DNA of 64,000 bases, taken from an uncultured Mucilaginibacter sp. GTDB lineage: Bacteria; Bacteroidota; Bacteroidia; Sphingobacteriales; Sphingobacteriaceae. The DNA is taken from NCBI GenBank assembly GCA_913775265.1, contig CAJYJH010000067.1, positions 26,559 through 90,558 of the forward strand, written 5' to 3'. The notes under the pieces were generated by a model. It worked only from the letters and a program-made list of their open reading frames with translations. It was not told the DNA's origin and did no database searches. The translations under genes and the position numbers were made by a program. Shown in pieces: positions 18,592 through 28,723 of this stretch; the first letter of the stretch is position 1, and every line of letters begins with the position of its first letter.

Positions 18592-18790
18592 AATTGGAAT
18601 AAAACGTTTTAGACTTTTAACGAGGCGTGAAATTAAAAGATTTTAAGAGTGATGTAATTATTTAGTCAATAAAATTACAAAGCACAAAATGAACGGCTAC
18701 CGGATAATTAAAATCACGAAGATAATTTCGGTTATTAAATAGCTGCAATTTTATTTGAAAGAGCAGAGCAATACATAGTCAAAAATACAG

Positions 18791-20347
18791 TTACCTGCTG
18801 TTCCACTTTTCCTGTAAAGCATAACGCGATGCATGAGTATCAGGCTGCAAATTACTGTTTACATCAATAATCATAACCGACTGCGGTTGCCGCTCCTGTA
18901 AACTGTACCAGGTTGGTAAGCCTTTACCGTTGGGGTTACCTGTTTTAATAAAGTTGGCAAAATAGTTTTGCATGGTTTCGGAAACCTTGTAATCCTCAGG
19001 TGTCCAGTTGTAGGCTTTGTTGTAACGCAGGTTCCCAAGCGCATACTCAATTTCGGCCGAGTGTACGGCACCGGGGGCATCATTAGGTTTGCCATCGGCA
19101 AAAGCCGGGCGCTTGCGGGTATAGTAATATTTGTATACTGGCTTGCCACCGGTTTTGCTTTGCATGTCGGCCAATTTCCAGGTGCTGTAAGCAATAAAAT
19201 TATCCGAAGCCAGCTCGGTAGCCACTTGCTCAACATCAGCATCAGTAGCTGCCGGATAAGCTGCAAAAATGGCGTCTGCCTTTTCTTTACCGTAAATAGC
19301 CAGTAAGGCATCTTTATAAGATTGAACTGTAGATGGCCGGTTACCTAAAATATTGCGGTAGCTGCCCTCTGCCGAATTCCAGCCTATCAATAACGGCACA
19401 TGCATTTGCTCTCCAGCTTCGAAAATCGCCTTAGGCATTTTAGGGATCAGGTAACCATCCACATCAGCCCCAAAACGGAAACCGGATGATAGTTTAAGTA
19501 AGGAATCCGCTGGGATGTTGCGTAAATCGTTAAGCGAAGTAGCTTTTACTGCAGCTGCAAATTTCTGGCCATTCTCCTCGGCGGTGGCAAGCGGTGCCGG
19601 AGACAGATTGCCTAACAATGCACCGCTTTCCGCAATAGCTCCTGCAAATAATCCTTTGGAAAGCGGGGATACCATTTGTGCACTTACTGACATCGAACCT
19701 GCCGATTCACCTGCAATGGTAACTCTTTTCGGGTCGCCGCCAAAAGCTGCAATGTTTTTCTGTACCCATTCCAAAGCCGCATGCTGATCCATTAAACCAT
19801 AATTGCCTGAGGCGTGATGCGCCGACTCGGCAGTAAGCAACGGATGCGCCATAAAACCAAATACACCCAAACGGTAATTCACCGTGATGGCCACAATCCC
19901 CTTTTGAGCCATGCTTTCTCCGTCGTACCGGCCCTCCGACCCATCACCTGCCGAAAAACCTCCGCCGTAAAAGTATACTAACACAGGCAAACGCTCTTTA
20001 CCCGATTTGGCAGGCGTCCACACGTTAAGGTATAAACAATCTTCACTTTTGCCATCGCTCCTAAAAATCATATCGCTGTACAAGGCACGCTGCATAGCCT
20101 GCGGACTAAAATGATCAGCTTTGCGGACTTCTGTCCAGTTTTTGACAGGCTGAGGTTCAACCCAACGCAACTTACCTACTGGCGGCTGTGCAAACGGAAT
20201 GCCTTTATAAGAACGTATACCACTGGTTTCGGTAACACCCTCTAATAAGCCATTAGCGGTTTTAACCTGGGGTGGAGCACCTTTATTGGTTTGAGCAGAA
20301 AGCTGTATGGATGCCAGCATCAACAGCGACAGAATTACTTTTTTCAT
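18791..20347 (-). CDS. Secreted type B carboxylesterase
   Basis: 518 residues with a signal peptide ending near QLSAQ (about residue 19). The alpha/beta hydrolase of the carboxylesterase/cholinesterase family shows the SEDCLYLNVW signature, the oxyanion loop YFYGGGFSAG and the nucleophile elbow GESAGS (Ser215). A glutamate in the NSAEGSYR segment and a histidine in APGAVHSAEIEY are plausible remaining members of the triad. It should cleave carboxylic esters outside the inner membrane; the natural substrate is unknown. Upstream lies a two-part Bacteroidota promoter. It follows guaB in the same orientation but with its own promoter and a hairpin between them, so they are probably separate units. 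Confidence 0.93.
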   Translation of the reverse strand: MKKVILSLLMLASIQLSAQTNKGAPPQVKTANGLLEGVTETSGIRSYKGIPFAQPPVGKLRWVEPQPVKNWTEVRKADHFSPQAMQRALYSDMIFRSDGKSEDCLYLNVWTPAKSGKERLPVLVYFYGGGFSAGDGSEGRYDGESMAQKGIVAITVNYRLGVFGFMAHPLLTAESAHHASGNYGLMDQHAALEWVQKNIAAFGGDPKRVTIAGESAGSMSVSAQMVSPLSKGLFAGAIAESGALLGNLSPAPLATAEENGQKFAAAVKATSLNDLRNIPADSLLKLSSGFRFGADVDGYLIPKMPKAIFEAGEQMHVPLLIGWNSAEGSYRNILGNRPSTVQSYKDALLAIYGKEKADAIFAAYPAATDADVEQVATELASDNFIAYSTWKLADMQSKTGGKPVYKYYYTRKRPAFADGKPNDAPGAVHSAEIEYALGNLRYNKAYNWTPEDYKVSETMQNYFANFIKTGNPNGKGLPTWYSLQERQPQSVMIIDVNSNLQPDTHASRYALQEKWNSR

Positions 20348-20377
20348 TGAGGTAGATTTTAATTGGCTTGGTTACGG

Positions 20378-20409
20378 CAAATGTAAGTATATGATATTAG
20401 CATACCCAA
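20378..20409 (-). promoter_or_regulatory. Bacteroidota-type promoter of the carboxylesterase gene
   Basis: Read on the minus strand: a -33 TTG (20407-20409), 21 bases, then TACATTTG (20378-20385), which fits the -7 consensus TAnnTTTG. It lies about 30 bp before the esterase ATG. Confidence 0.6.
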
Positions 20410-20433
20410 CCGTAACAAGGTTGTTAAATAACA

Positions 20434-20461
20434 AAGGCTACACCTGATGAGGTACAGCCTT
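20434..20461 (-). terminator. Terminator after guaB
   Basis: An imperfect hairpin (six pairs, two mismatches, four pairs, 4-base loop) 26 bp after the guaB stop, followed on the minus strand by a T-rich stretch. Confidence 0.6.
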
Positions 20462-20486
20462 CGTCGCTTTGATTTATTTTGTGAGC

Positions 20487-21977
<1,491 letters not shown>

Positions 21978-21989
21978 TTATTTGCCGGG

Positions 21990-21997
21990 CAAAGGTA
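21990..21997 (-). promoter_or_regulatory. Probable -7 element of the guaB promoter
   Basis: On the minus strand this reads TACCTTTG, an exact match to TAnnTTTG, 33 bp before the guaB ATG. I see no good -33 TTG at the expected spacing, so confidence is moderate. Confidence 0.45.
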
Positions 21998-22118
21998 AGA
22001 ATTTATTTCGATTTACAGCTATATAGCTGTAAATGCCTGTATAGTTTAAACTTAAATGACAAAATACGGCCGATGCAACAAAGCCATGATGATGCCGGAC
22101 ATCACCCTGCAAAATAGG

Positions 22119-22164
22119 TAAAGTAATATAGTGCCTTCAAAATAGAAGACACTATATTACTTTA
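22119..22164 (-). terminator. Terminator after the M16 peptidase pair
   Basis: Arms 22119-22133 and 22150-22164 pair perfectly over 15 bp; after one mismatch, CTTC/GAAG adds four more pairs around a 6-base loop. The stem ends one base before the stop codon of the second M16 gene. Confidence 0.75.
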
Positions 22165-23442
22165 TTAATATTTTCCAACAATTACTTTATAAAACTCGTC
22201 GAAGTTCCAGTACTGGTTGGCTAAACTAAGCAGCTCATCGGCCGTAACAGATTTTACTATTTCGGTATAACGAGTATAGTAATCGTAGTTCAGCCCCGAA
22301 AAATAAACGTTTTTAAATTTATCAGCATGTGAAAAAACGTTTTCTAAACTTCCCAATAAAGAGCCTAACATATAGTTACGTACTAACGAAAGTTCTTCTT
22401 CGCTGATGGGTTCGGTCTTGAGTAAACTGATCTCTTTCTCAATTTCCTCTACAGCACTGCGGCAAACATCGGCACCTACTTCGGTAGCAATAAAAAACGC
22501 ACTACCGTATTTAAGTGATGATATACCAGAGCCGATCCCGTAAGTATAACCCTTATCCTCGCGGATATTAGCCATTAATCTCGACCCAAAATAACCACCC
22601 AATACGGTATTCAACACCTGCAATGCCGGAAAATCGGGATGCGTGCGATTAACCATCGGCAAGCCCATGCGGATGGCCGACTGTAATGCTTCCGGTTTTT
22701 CGGTAAAATAAAAATGTTCTGTTGCTGGTTCAATAAGCTGCTGGCTTACATCAGCCGGCTCAGCAGCATTTTGCCAATCACTAAAAGCATCTATGATTTG
22801 TTTCAGTGAAGCCTCATCAGCTTTACCGGCAATTACCAATGTACAGTTAGCAGGCTGATACATTTGTTTAAAATGCGCCAACATATCTGCCCTTTGCAAT
22901 TGCTGATAATGAACAGCATCAGCACTTAAGCCATAAATAGAATCGCCATACACTGCACGGTTAAACGCACGGCGCGCCAGGATGTCGTTTTTTTGCAGAC
23001 TTACCTGCAACTTTTGCTGCTGGTTGCGGATGTAGGTATCCAGTTCTTTTTCCGGGAACTGGCTGTCAGTTAAAATATCTTTTATAACCGGCAAAGTATG
23101 TTCTAAGTGCCGGTTTAAGCTGTAAAGTGTTAGCTGCGAGTTATCATAACCATACTCTGCCTGCAAAAAAGCACCGTAATAATCAATTTTATCGGCTATT
23201 TGTGTGGCCGACAAGGTTGAAGTACCTTCGGTAAGCATGGTATTTACCGCCATGTTTAGTAATGGCTTGGTCGGGTCGAAACGCAGGTTACCAAAAATCA
23301 ACTCTATACGCAGCAAATCCTGATCGCCGGAATTGAACCAGTACACTTTACAACCGTTAGGCAATTGTGTGTGCCCGGGCTCAATAAGACTGATATGATC
23401 AATCGCCTGAAAATCAGGCGCCAAAGTTCTGTTCAACATCAT
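22165..23442 (-). CDS. M16 family peptidase homologue, non-catalytic partner subunit
   Basis: 425 residues with the M16 (pitrilysin/processing-peptidase) fold but no HxxEH zinc motif: the matching region reads LLNMAVNTMLTEGTS. It keeps the substrate-binding Arg/Tyr segment near NIREDKGYTYGIGSG, which in heterodimeric M16 enzymes binds the peptide carboxylate. Its gene begins 5 bp after the stop of the catalytic M16 gene, and together they match the known two-subunit M16B arrangement, in which one chain has zinc and the other has the R/Y pair. No signal peptide is obvious, so the pair is probably cytoplasmic. Substrates are unknown. Confidence 0.88.
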   Translation of the reverse strand: MMLNRTLAPDFQAIDHISLIEPGHTQLPNGCKVYWFNSGDQDLLRIELIFGNLRFDPTKPLLNMAVNTMLTEGTSTLSATQIADKIDYYGAFLQAEYGYDNSQLTLYSLNRHLEHTLPVIKDILTDSQFPEKELDTYIRNQQQKLQVSLQKNDILARRAFNRAVYGDSIYGLSADAVHYQQLQRADMLAHFKQMYQPANCTLVIAGKADEASLKQIIDAFSDWQNAAEPADVSQQLIEPATEHFYFTEKPEALQSAIRMGLPMVNRTHPDFPALQVLNTVLGGYFGSRLMANIREDKGYTYGIGSGISSLKYGSAFFIATEVGADVCRSAVEEIEKEISLLKTEPISEEELSLVRNYMLGSLLGSLENVFSHADKFKNVYFSGLNYDYYTRYTEIVKSVTADELLSLANQYWNFDEFYKVIVGKY

Positions 23443-23447
23443 GCGGT

Positions 23448-24686
23448 TTATTTTTCGGCCAGGTAAATCAGTGTAGAAGAATTTTCTTTACGGAAAACAC
23501 GCTGAGCCTGTTCCTGTATTTGCTGTGCAGTTACTTTTAAATAATTTTCGGTTTCGTAATTAAACAAGTCGGCATCGCCCAGTAGCTCAAAATAAGCCAG
23601 GTTCATGGCCTTGTCGAGCAAAGCCATCTCTGCAAATACCATAGTCGACTCGGTTTTGTTTTTAACCTTCGTCAGTTCTTCATCAGTAATAGGCGCTTTA
23701 CCCATCTCTTCCAGCTCCTGCCAAATAGCAGCTTCAGCCTCTTCAATATTGATGTTTTCTAAAGGCTTACCTTCAACCACCAGCATACCCTTATCAAAGC
23801 TACCGGTTAAATAAGCATGTATTTCGCTAAACAGTTGTTTTTCGCGCACCAGCGAGCGGTGCAAACGGGATGATTGTCCGCGCGAAAGGATATCAGAAAT
23901 CAGATCGAGCGCATAATAATTTTCGTCGGTACGGGCCGGCACCTGGAAAGCAATATAAATATCGTTTAAAGGCACTTTTGCCGTAACAATTTCACGGCGT
24001 TCCTCTTGCTGATCAGGTTCTTGCGGCAGGTTACGTTCATACTTTTGGCCGGCTGGAATAGGCTCAAACCATTTTTCGGCCAGGGCTTTTACCTGTTCGG
24101 TAGTTACATCGCCACCTACCACCATAATGGCATTTTGCGGGTTGTAGTGCTTTTTAAAGAAAGCCTTTACATCCTCAATTTTCGCGTGCTCTATGTGTTC
24201 CAGGTTCTTACCAATCGTAGCCCACTGGTAAGGATGCTGCTTATAAACCATGGGGCGCAGGCGCAGCCATACATCGCCGTAAGGCTGGTTAAGGTAACGC
24301 TGCTTAAACTCTTCCATCACCACGTTGCGCTGCACTTCCAGGCTTTTTTCGCTAAAAGCCAGGCTCAGCATGCGGTCGCTCTCTAACCAAAAGGCTGTTT
24401 CTAAATTTGCCGCAGGCAGAGTAATGTAATAGTTAGTAATATCGTTGCTGGTAAAAGCATTGTTTTCGCCGCCAACACGCTGTAGTGGCTCATCATAAAC
24501 AGGAATATTAATAGAGCCACCAAACATTAAATGCTCAAACAAATGAGCAAAGCCGGTTTGATCAGGGCTTTCGTCGCGGGCGCCAACATCATATAAAATA
24601 TTAACTACCGCCATAGGCGTGGTATGATCTTCATGAACAATTACCCTAAGGCCATTGCTCAATGTAAAACGGTTGAATTTAACCAT
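23448..24686 (-). CDS. M16 family zinc metallopeptidase, catalytic subunit
   Basis: 412 residues. The inverted zinc motif HLFEH is at residues 48-52, and the third ligand is the glutamate in the downstream VVMEEFKQR stretch. The equivalent of the R/Y substrate motif is altered here (VREKQLFSEIHAYL has Phe in place of Tyr), which complements the neighbouring subunit that keeps it. It should cleave oligopeptides or unfolded stretches after assembly with that partner. The two genes form an operon (5-bp gap) with a hairpin at the end, and a TAnnTTTG element about 30 bp upstream. No signal peptide is seen. Confidence 0.93.
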   Translation of the reverse strand: MVKFNRFTLSNGLRVIVHEDHTTPMAVVNILYDVGARDESPDQTGFAHLFEHLMFGGSINIPVYDEPLQRVGGENNAFTSNDITNYYITLPAANLETAFWLESDRMLSLAFSEKSLEVQRNVVMEEFKQRYLNQPYGDVWLRLRPMVYKQHPYQWATIGKNLEHIEHAKIEDVKAFFKKHYNPQNAIMVVGGDVTTEQVKALAEKWFEPIPAGQKYERNLPQEPDQQEERREIVTAKVPLNDIYIAFQVPARTDENYYALDLISDILSRGQSSRLHRSLVREKQLFSEIHAYLTGSFDKGMLVVEGKPLENINIEEAEAAIWQELEEMGKAPITDEELTKVKNKTESTMVFAEMALLDKAMNLAYFELLGDADLFNYETENYLKVTAQQIQEQAQRVFRKENSSTLIYLAEK

Positions 24687-24716
24687 GTAATTTCAGAACA
24701 AAATTTTATAGAACGG

Positions 24717-24724
24717 CAAATGTA
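24717..24724 (-). promoter_or_regulatory. Probable -7 element upstream of the M16 pair
   Basis: Minus-strand TACATTTG, 30 bp before the catalytic-subunit ATG. No TTG at the ideal -33 distance, so this rests on one motif and its position. Confidence 0.4.
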
Positions 24725-24882
24725 ATGTTTTGGCCTTTAAATCAGCATTCCATTTTTTGCCTGGGTCAATTGGTGATGATTATCGTAATAATACTAACGC
24801 TACAGCTTAAAATTTATTGAGCCTTTTGTAAACACTTTTACCTACAACAACAAATATTAAAGTTTACACACGATACAAAAAA

Positions 24883-24914
24883 TTAACGGTTGCCAAAACC
24901 CTGGCAACCGTTAA
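24883..24914 (-). terminator. Terminator after the LiaF-like gene
   Basis: Arms 24883-24895 and 24902-24914 form a perfect 13-bp stem with a 6-base loop, followed on the minus strand by a T-run. It ends the PspC/LiaF-like unit. Confidence 0.85.
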
Positions 24915-24936
24915 ATCAAATCAGCAGAATTTTTAC

Positions 24937-25905
24937 TTAATACCGGTGTACGTTAAAATCGGACACGCCGCCTTTCAGTTTAAGATAGATTTTGTTTTTA
25001 GCATTCTCGAAGCCAGACGTTGTATAATGATCGCCGCTAAGTTTATTAAAGCCTTCGAAATCGTTAGACGACAGGCCGCTTGAGGTTACAATGTCGCAAG
25101 CAGCATTTTTAGGGATACTAATATTGATCTCTGACGCCCCGGTTGATACCACTACATCGGTAAGCGGTAGTTTATCGTCTAACTTAACACTGCATGATGC
25201 TGCACCACCGTTGATGTTTAAGTTGCGCACTTTGTAGGGTGTTAAATCAAAATCTACTTTGGCCGCCCCCCCTTTTATATTGATGTCCCAGATAGGTGTT
25301 GTATTAATGCTCAAACGGGCCACATTCATATTTCCACCATCCCACCTGAAACGCCGGTTACGTTTATTCATGTCAAAATCAACTACAGTAACTGAGTCTT
25401 CGGTACGGCTGTCTAATTTATAGTCACCGTAATACTCGCTGGTTGAGGCTGTAAATAAACTGTCGGTAGTTTTGCTTAATGTATACTTGGTAGCACCACC
25501 GCTTACGTTAAGGCGGGCATATTTGGTACCTGCTGCAAACGGTTGCTGATAGGTATTAGATGATGCTTTATCAGATACTTTTAAATCGCCGTCCGTGTCA
25601 TCATCATCGTCGTTATCATCAGTGATGTTATAATTATATTTAAAAGGACCAAAACCATGACGATTGCCAACGTTACTAAACAGTATAAAACCTAAACCTA
25701 TAATCAGTACAGCTACCCTTACCAGCGTAGCCCAAACCGCCCTGGTATTTGAAAGCAAAAGGTTAACACCGCCAATCACCAGGAACACAGGCCACAGGCG
25801 AAACAGGTTGCCCCAATGAAAATCAATTACACCAAAGTTATTGAGTAAAAATACGGCGCCGATAATTACCAGCACCAGGCCCGAAAATAATCTGTCGTTT
25901 CTCAT
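24937..25905 (-). CDS. LiaI/LiaF-like membrane protein with beta-solenoid domain
   Basis: 322 residues. The N-terminal 90 residues hold about four membrane helices in hairpins, starting LFSGLVLVIIGAVFLLNNFG, which is the LiaI/LiaF-like (DUF5668) signature. An acidic linker with a run of aspartates (about residues 96-106) leads to a beta-rich domain built of short repeating strands (LNVSGGATKYTL, INIKGGAAKVDF, LNINGGAASCSV), typical of the adhesin-like or LiaF C-terminal 'toastrack' domains. It starts 3 bp after the PspC gene. In Firmicutes, LiaF proteins restrain envelope-stress signalling; a comparable role here is inference, and no two-component pair is adjacent. Confidence 0.85.
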   Translation of the reverse strand: MRNDRLFSGLVLVIIGAVFLLNNFGVIDFHWGNLFRLWPVFLVIGGVNLLLSNTRAVWATLVRVAVLIIGLGFILFSNVGNRHGFGPFKYNYNITDDNDDDDDTDGDLKVSDKASSNTYQQPFAAGTKYARLNVSGGATKYTLSKTTDSLFTASTSEYYGDYKLDSRTEDSVTVVDFDMNKRNRRFRWDGGNMNVARLSINTTPIWDINIKGGAAKVDFDLTPYKVRNLNINGGAASCSVKLDDKLPLTDVVVSTGASEINISIPKNAACDIVTSSGLSSNDFEGFNKLSGDHYTTSGFENAKNKIYLKLKGGVSDFNVHRY

Positions 25906-25908
25906 GGT

Positions 25909-26394
25909 TTAAACAATTGGAGGATTAGTATTTGACGATTTACGGTTGCTTGAAGTAAAAATGAGTGCTAACCCCACGCCTACAATGGTAACCGGCCATA
26001 AGTGTTCAAAGTCCAAATCCGGGAATATATCATACTCATCCAAAAGCAGTACGGCTCCCAGAATAATGAACAACAAACCTGCAATTAAGCTAAAATTACT
26101 TTTACGTTTAACAGGCTGGTAAGAAGCAAATGGCGAAGCACTGTCGGCATCGGGCTGCACCGGCGGCATAGTATAATCTACTTCCGGTTGTTTAAAGGTG
26201 TAATCTACCTTTTTAGGTAACACTGCCCAAAGAATGATATAGAGTAATACGCCCGAGCCTTTAGCAATTAAAGCCACCAGGAACAGCACCCTTACGATGG
26301 TAGGGTCTATATCCAGGTAATCGGCAATTCCTTTACACACACCGCCAACCATTTTATTTAATTCGTCGCGGTAAAGTCTTCTATTGTTGTTCAT
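25909..26394 (-). CDS. PspC domain protein
   Basis: 161 residues. The N-terminal PspC domain reads LYRDELNKMVGGVCKGIADY, then DPTIVRVLFLVALI and a membrane helix, with the usual WAVLPKK end (about residue 60). A polar linker and two further hydrophobic helices of the LiaI/LiaF type fill the C-terminal half (FSLIAGLLFIILGAVLLLDE). PspC proteins act in membrane-stress responses. It is the first gene of a pair with the LiaF-like protein (3 bp apart), suggesting a joint envelope-stress module. No promoter motif is evident in the 22 bp before the neighbouring stop codon. Confidence 0.9.
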   Translation of the reverse strand: MNNNRRLYRDELNKMVGGVCKGIADYLDIDPTIVRVLFLVALIAKGSGVLLYIILWAVLPKKVDYTFKQPEVDYTMPPVQPDADSASPFASYQPVKRKSNFSLIAGLLFIILGAVLLLDEYDIFPDLDFEHLWPVTIVGVGLALIFTSSNRKSSNTNPPIV

Positions 26395-26416
26395 TGTTTT
26401 AAGTTTTTGATGGTAC

Positions 26417-27124
26417 TTATTGTAACTGACCTAAAACGGGCTTCATTACAATCTCATCTACATTTGCGCCTGCGCTCATGCGGTAAGTAGTAACTACGGC
26501 AGCGGCAACATCGTCAGGCATGATAAACCGGTCGGGGTGCACCTCCGTTCCGGCCCATGATGCCGTAAGTGTCGAACCCGGCAGTAGCGCGGTTACTTTT
26601 ACACTGTATGGCTGCATTTCAAGTTTCATTACAGTATTAAGACTATACATCGCAGCTTTTGTTACACTATAACTACCAGCATTTATTGCAGGATGCAAAG
26701 CAGCGGCCGAACAGATGTTAAAAATGTGTCCGCTGCGTTGCTCAGTCATGCTTTTACCGAAAAAACGATATAACTCGTAGGGCGGCATCAGGTTAGTATT
26801 GATTTGGCTTATCAAAGTATCATCATCATCGTCCAGCACTTTCGACGGAATGAACAAGCCAACGTTATTCACCAGTACTTTAATGAAACCCAATTGTGCT
26901 TGCGCCTGGCGGGCAAAATCAAGCAAATCGGTTTTTATACTGCAATCGGTAGCGCGGGTAAAAACCCGGATGTTAGGATTTACAACCAGTAGTTCTTCCT
27001 TTAATTGTTCTAAATCTTTTACCTTTCGCGAACAAATTGCCAGGTTTAATCCTTGTTTAGCAAATGCTATAGCAATGGAGCGGCCTATCCCTTGGGTAGC
27101 GCCTGTGATGAGGGCATTTTCCAT
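26417..27124 (-). CDS. Short-chain dehydrogenase/reductase
   Basis: 235 residues from the ATG at 27124, giving MENALITGATQGIGRSIA; a TTG seven codons upstream is unlikely. The classical Rossmann features are visible: TGATQGIG cofactor loop, NNVG after strand 4, catalytic serine in NICSAAA, and the YSVTKAA active-site Tyr/Lys. The absence of an acidic residue after strand 2 (SRKVKDL) favours NADPH. Substrate is unknown; 3-ketoacyl-like or sepiapterin-like reductases are possible. It lies 22 bp upstream of the PspC gene on the same strand, so co-transcription is possible, but a functional link is not obvious. Confidence 0.9.
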   Translation of the reverse strand: MENALITGATQGIGRSIAIAFAKQGLNLAICSRKVKDLEQLKEELLVVNPNIRVFTRATDCSIKTDLLDFARQAQAQLGFIKVLVNNVGLFIPSKVLDDDDDTLISQINTNLMPPYELYRFFGKSMTEQRSGHIFNICSAAALHPAINAGSYSVTKAAMYSLNTVMKLEMQPYSVKVTALLPGSTLTASWAGTEVHPDRFIMPDDVAAAVVTTYRMSAGANVDEIVMKPVLGQLQ

Positions 27125-27213
27125 AATTAATAACAAATAAAGCAATTTATTAAAGCTATAGGGCTTTATTACAAAAACGTATTTTTACCCATAATCAAAA
27201 AAGCATACTTTCA

Positions 27214-27945
27214 ATGTTTTCTACTTTAGGCCGGTACATTCTTTTACTAAGATTAAGCTTTAAGCGCCCCGAAAAATTTTCTATCTATTGGAATGAAGTG
27301 ATGCGCGAAATGGTGTCTGTAGGCATTGGCTCTATGGGTATCATCAGCATTATTTCTGTTTTTATCGGAGCTGCCACTACTATACAAGTAGCTTTCCAAT
27401 TATCAAGCCCGTTAGTCCCCCGCAGTATTGCCGGCAGTATTGCACGCGACTCTAACATTCTGGAGTTTAGCCCCACCATCTCTTCGCTGGTTTTAGCAGG
27501 CCGCGTAGGTTCAAGTATTGCATCGCAAATTGGCACCATGAGGGTTACCGAGCAAATAGACGCCCTCGAAATTATGGGTGTTAACGCACCGGGATACCTG
27601 ATTGCACCTAAAATTATAGCATGTATGTTAATGGTGCCGTTACTGGTGATCTTTTCGATAGCACTGGCCTTAACCGGTGGTTATATTGCCTGCGTGGTAA
27701 CCGGTGATGTTAGCCCTGCCGATTATTTAATGGGCGTACACGACGGCTTTATGCCCATCACCATCCAGGTGGCCTTGGTTAAAGCTTTTGTATTTGGATT
27801 TTTGATTGCTTCTATCTGCGCCTATCAAGGGTTTTATACTTCGGGTGGTGCTTTAGAGGTGGGACAGTCGGCCACTCAGGGCGTGGTTTACAGCTGTGTA
27901 ATGATTTTATTTGCCGATTTGATGGTAACCAGTATAATGCTATGA
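27214..27945 (+). CDS. mlaE: MlaE family ABC transporter permease
   Basis: 243 residues, the normal length. MlaE is the inner-membrane core of the Mla-type lipid transporter that moves phospholipids between the two membranes with an MCE protein (MlaD) and the ATPase MlaF. The sequence shows the family hallmarks: FIGAATTIQVAFQL, the conserved EFSPTISSLVLAGRVGSSI stretch, RVTEQIDALEIMGVN (the coupling helix) and about five membrane helices. It overlaps the ATPase gene by 4 bp (ATGA). No MCE-domain gene lies in this window, so the substrate-binding part must be elsewhere. Confidence 0.93.
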   Translation: MFSTLGRYILLLRLSFKRPEKFSIYWNEVMREMVSVGIGSMGIISIISVFIGAATTIQVAFQLSSPLVPRSIAGSIARDSNILEFSPTISSLVLAGRVGSSIASQIGTMRVTEQIDALEIMGVNAPGYLIAPKIIACMLMVPLLVIFSIALALTGGYIACVVTGDVSPADYLMGVHDGFMPITIQVALVKAFVFGFLIASICAYQGFYTSGGALEVGQSATQGVVYSCVMILFADLMVTSIML

Positions 27946-28694
27946 TTGAGATTAAAGATATATATAAAACCTTTGGCGAAAACGAGGTATTACGTGGTAT
28001 AAGCGCAGTGTTTGAGCCGGGTAAAAACAACTTAATCATAGGTGGTTCAGGGTCTGGTAAAACTACACTGCTTAAATGTATTGTAGGCTTGCATGAGCCA
28101 ACCAAAGGACAGGTTATTTTTAACAATGAGAATTTTACTGAGATGGATTTTGAGCAACGCGTCCCCATCCGTAAGCAAATTGGTATGTTGTTTCAAAACT
28201 CGGCTTTGTTCGACTCCATGACGGTGGAAGAGAATATTATTTTCCCGCTTAACATGTTTACCGACATGAGCGTGTCCGAAAAACGCGACCGTGCTGACTT
28301 TTGTTTAGAGCGGGTAAACCTGAAAGACAAAAACAGCTTGTACCCTTCCGAGCTTTCGGGTGGCATGAAAAAACGTGTAGGCATAGCGCGAGCCATTGCT
28401 ATGGAACCTAAATATTTGTTTGTGGATGAGCCTAACTCAGGCCTCGACCCAAAAACATCCATCGTCATTGATGAGTTGATTAATGAGCTCACTCAGGAGT
28501 ACAAAATAACTACTGTTATTGTAACCCACGACATGAACTCGGTAATGGGTATTGGCGATCACATCATCTTTTTGCACCAAGGCAAGAAAGCATGGGAAGG
28601 CTCCAACAAAGAAATTGCGCATACCGACAATCAAGAGCTTAACGACTTTGTATTTGCCAGTAAATTTACCCAAGCAGCTAAAGAGAAACTCTAA
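27942..28694 (+). CDS. mlaF: MlaF family ABC transporter ATPase
   Basis: 250 residues, an ABC nucleotide-binding subunit. Walker A is GGSGSGKTTLL (about residues 36-46), Q-loop is in QIGMLFQNSALFDSMT, signature is LSGGMKKR, Walker B is YLFVDEPNSGLDP and the switch histidine is in VIVTHDM. The F/L-D-S-M-T-V-E-E-N segment after the Q-loop is typical of MlaF. It is translationally coupled to the permease by a 4-bp overlap. It powers lipid movement across the envelope; direction is not decidable from sequence. Confidence 0.95.
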   Translation: MIEIKDIYKTFGENEVLRGISAVFEPGKNNLIIGGSGSGKTTLLKCIVGLHEPTKGQVIFNNENFTEMDFEQRVPIRKQIGMLFQNSALFDSMTVEENIIFPLNMFTDMSVSEKRDRADFCLERVNLKDKNSLYPSELSGGMKKRVGIARAIAMEPKYLFVDEPNSGLDPKTSIVIDELINELTQEYKITTVIVTHDMNSVMGIGDHIIFLHQGKKAWEGSNKEIAHTDNQELNDFVFASKFTQAAKEKL

Positions 28695-28710
28695 TATAAA
28701 CGCGAGTTTC
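28685..28710 (+). terminator. Weak hairpin at the mlaF stop
   Basis: A 7-bp stem (28685-28691 with 28704-28710) around a 12-base loop overlaps the mlaF stop codon. No T-run is obvious, and the next gene converges 14 bp further on, so function as a terminator is uncertain. Confidence 0.35.
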
Positions 28711-28723
28711 AGTCAAATTCTAC

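Noticed and set aside
18871..19311. A 146-residue open frame inside the carboxylesterase, another frame of the same strand
   Set aside because: Fully embedded in a gene with complete catalytic motifs; composition is irregular and no independent start or context supports it.
24006..24386. A 126-residue frame opposite the catalytic M16 gene
   Set aside because: Covers the zinc-peptidase coding region; no recognisable features of its own.
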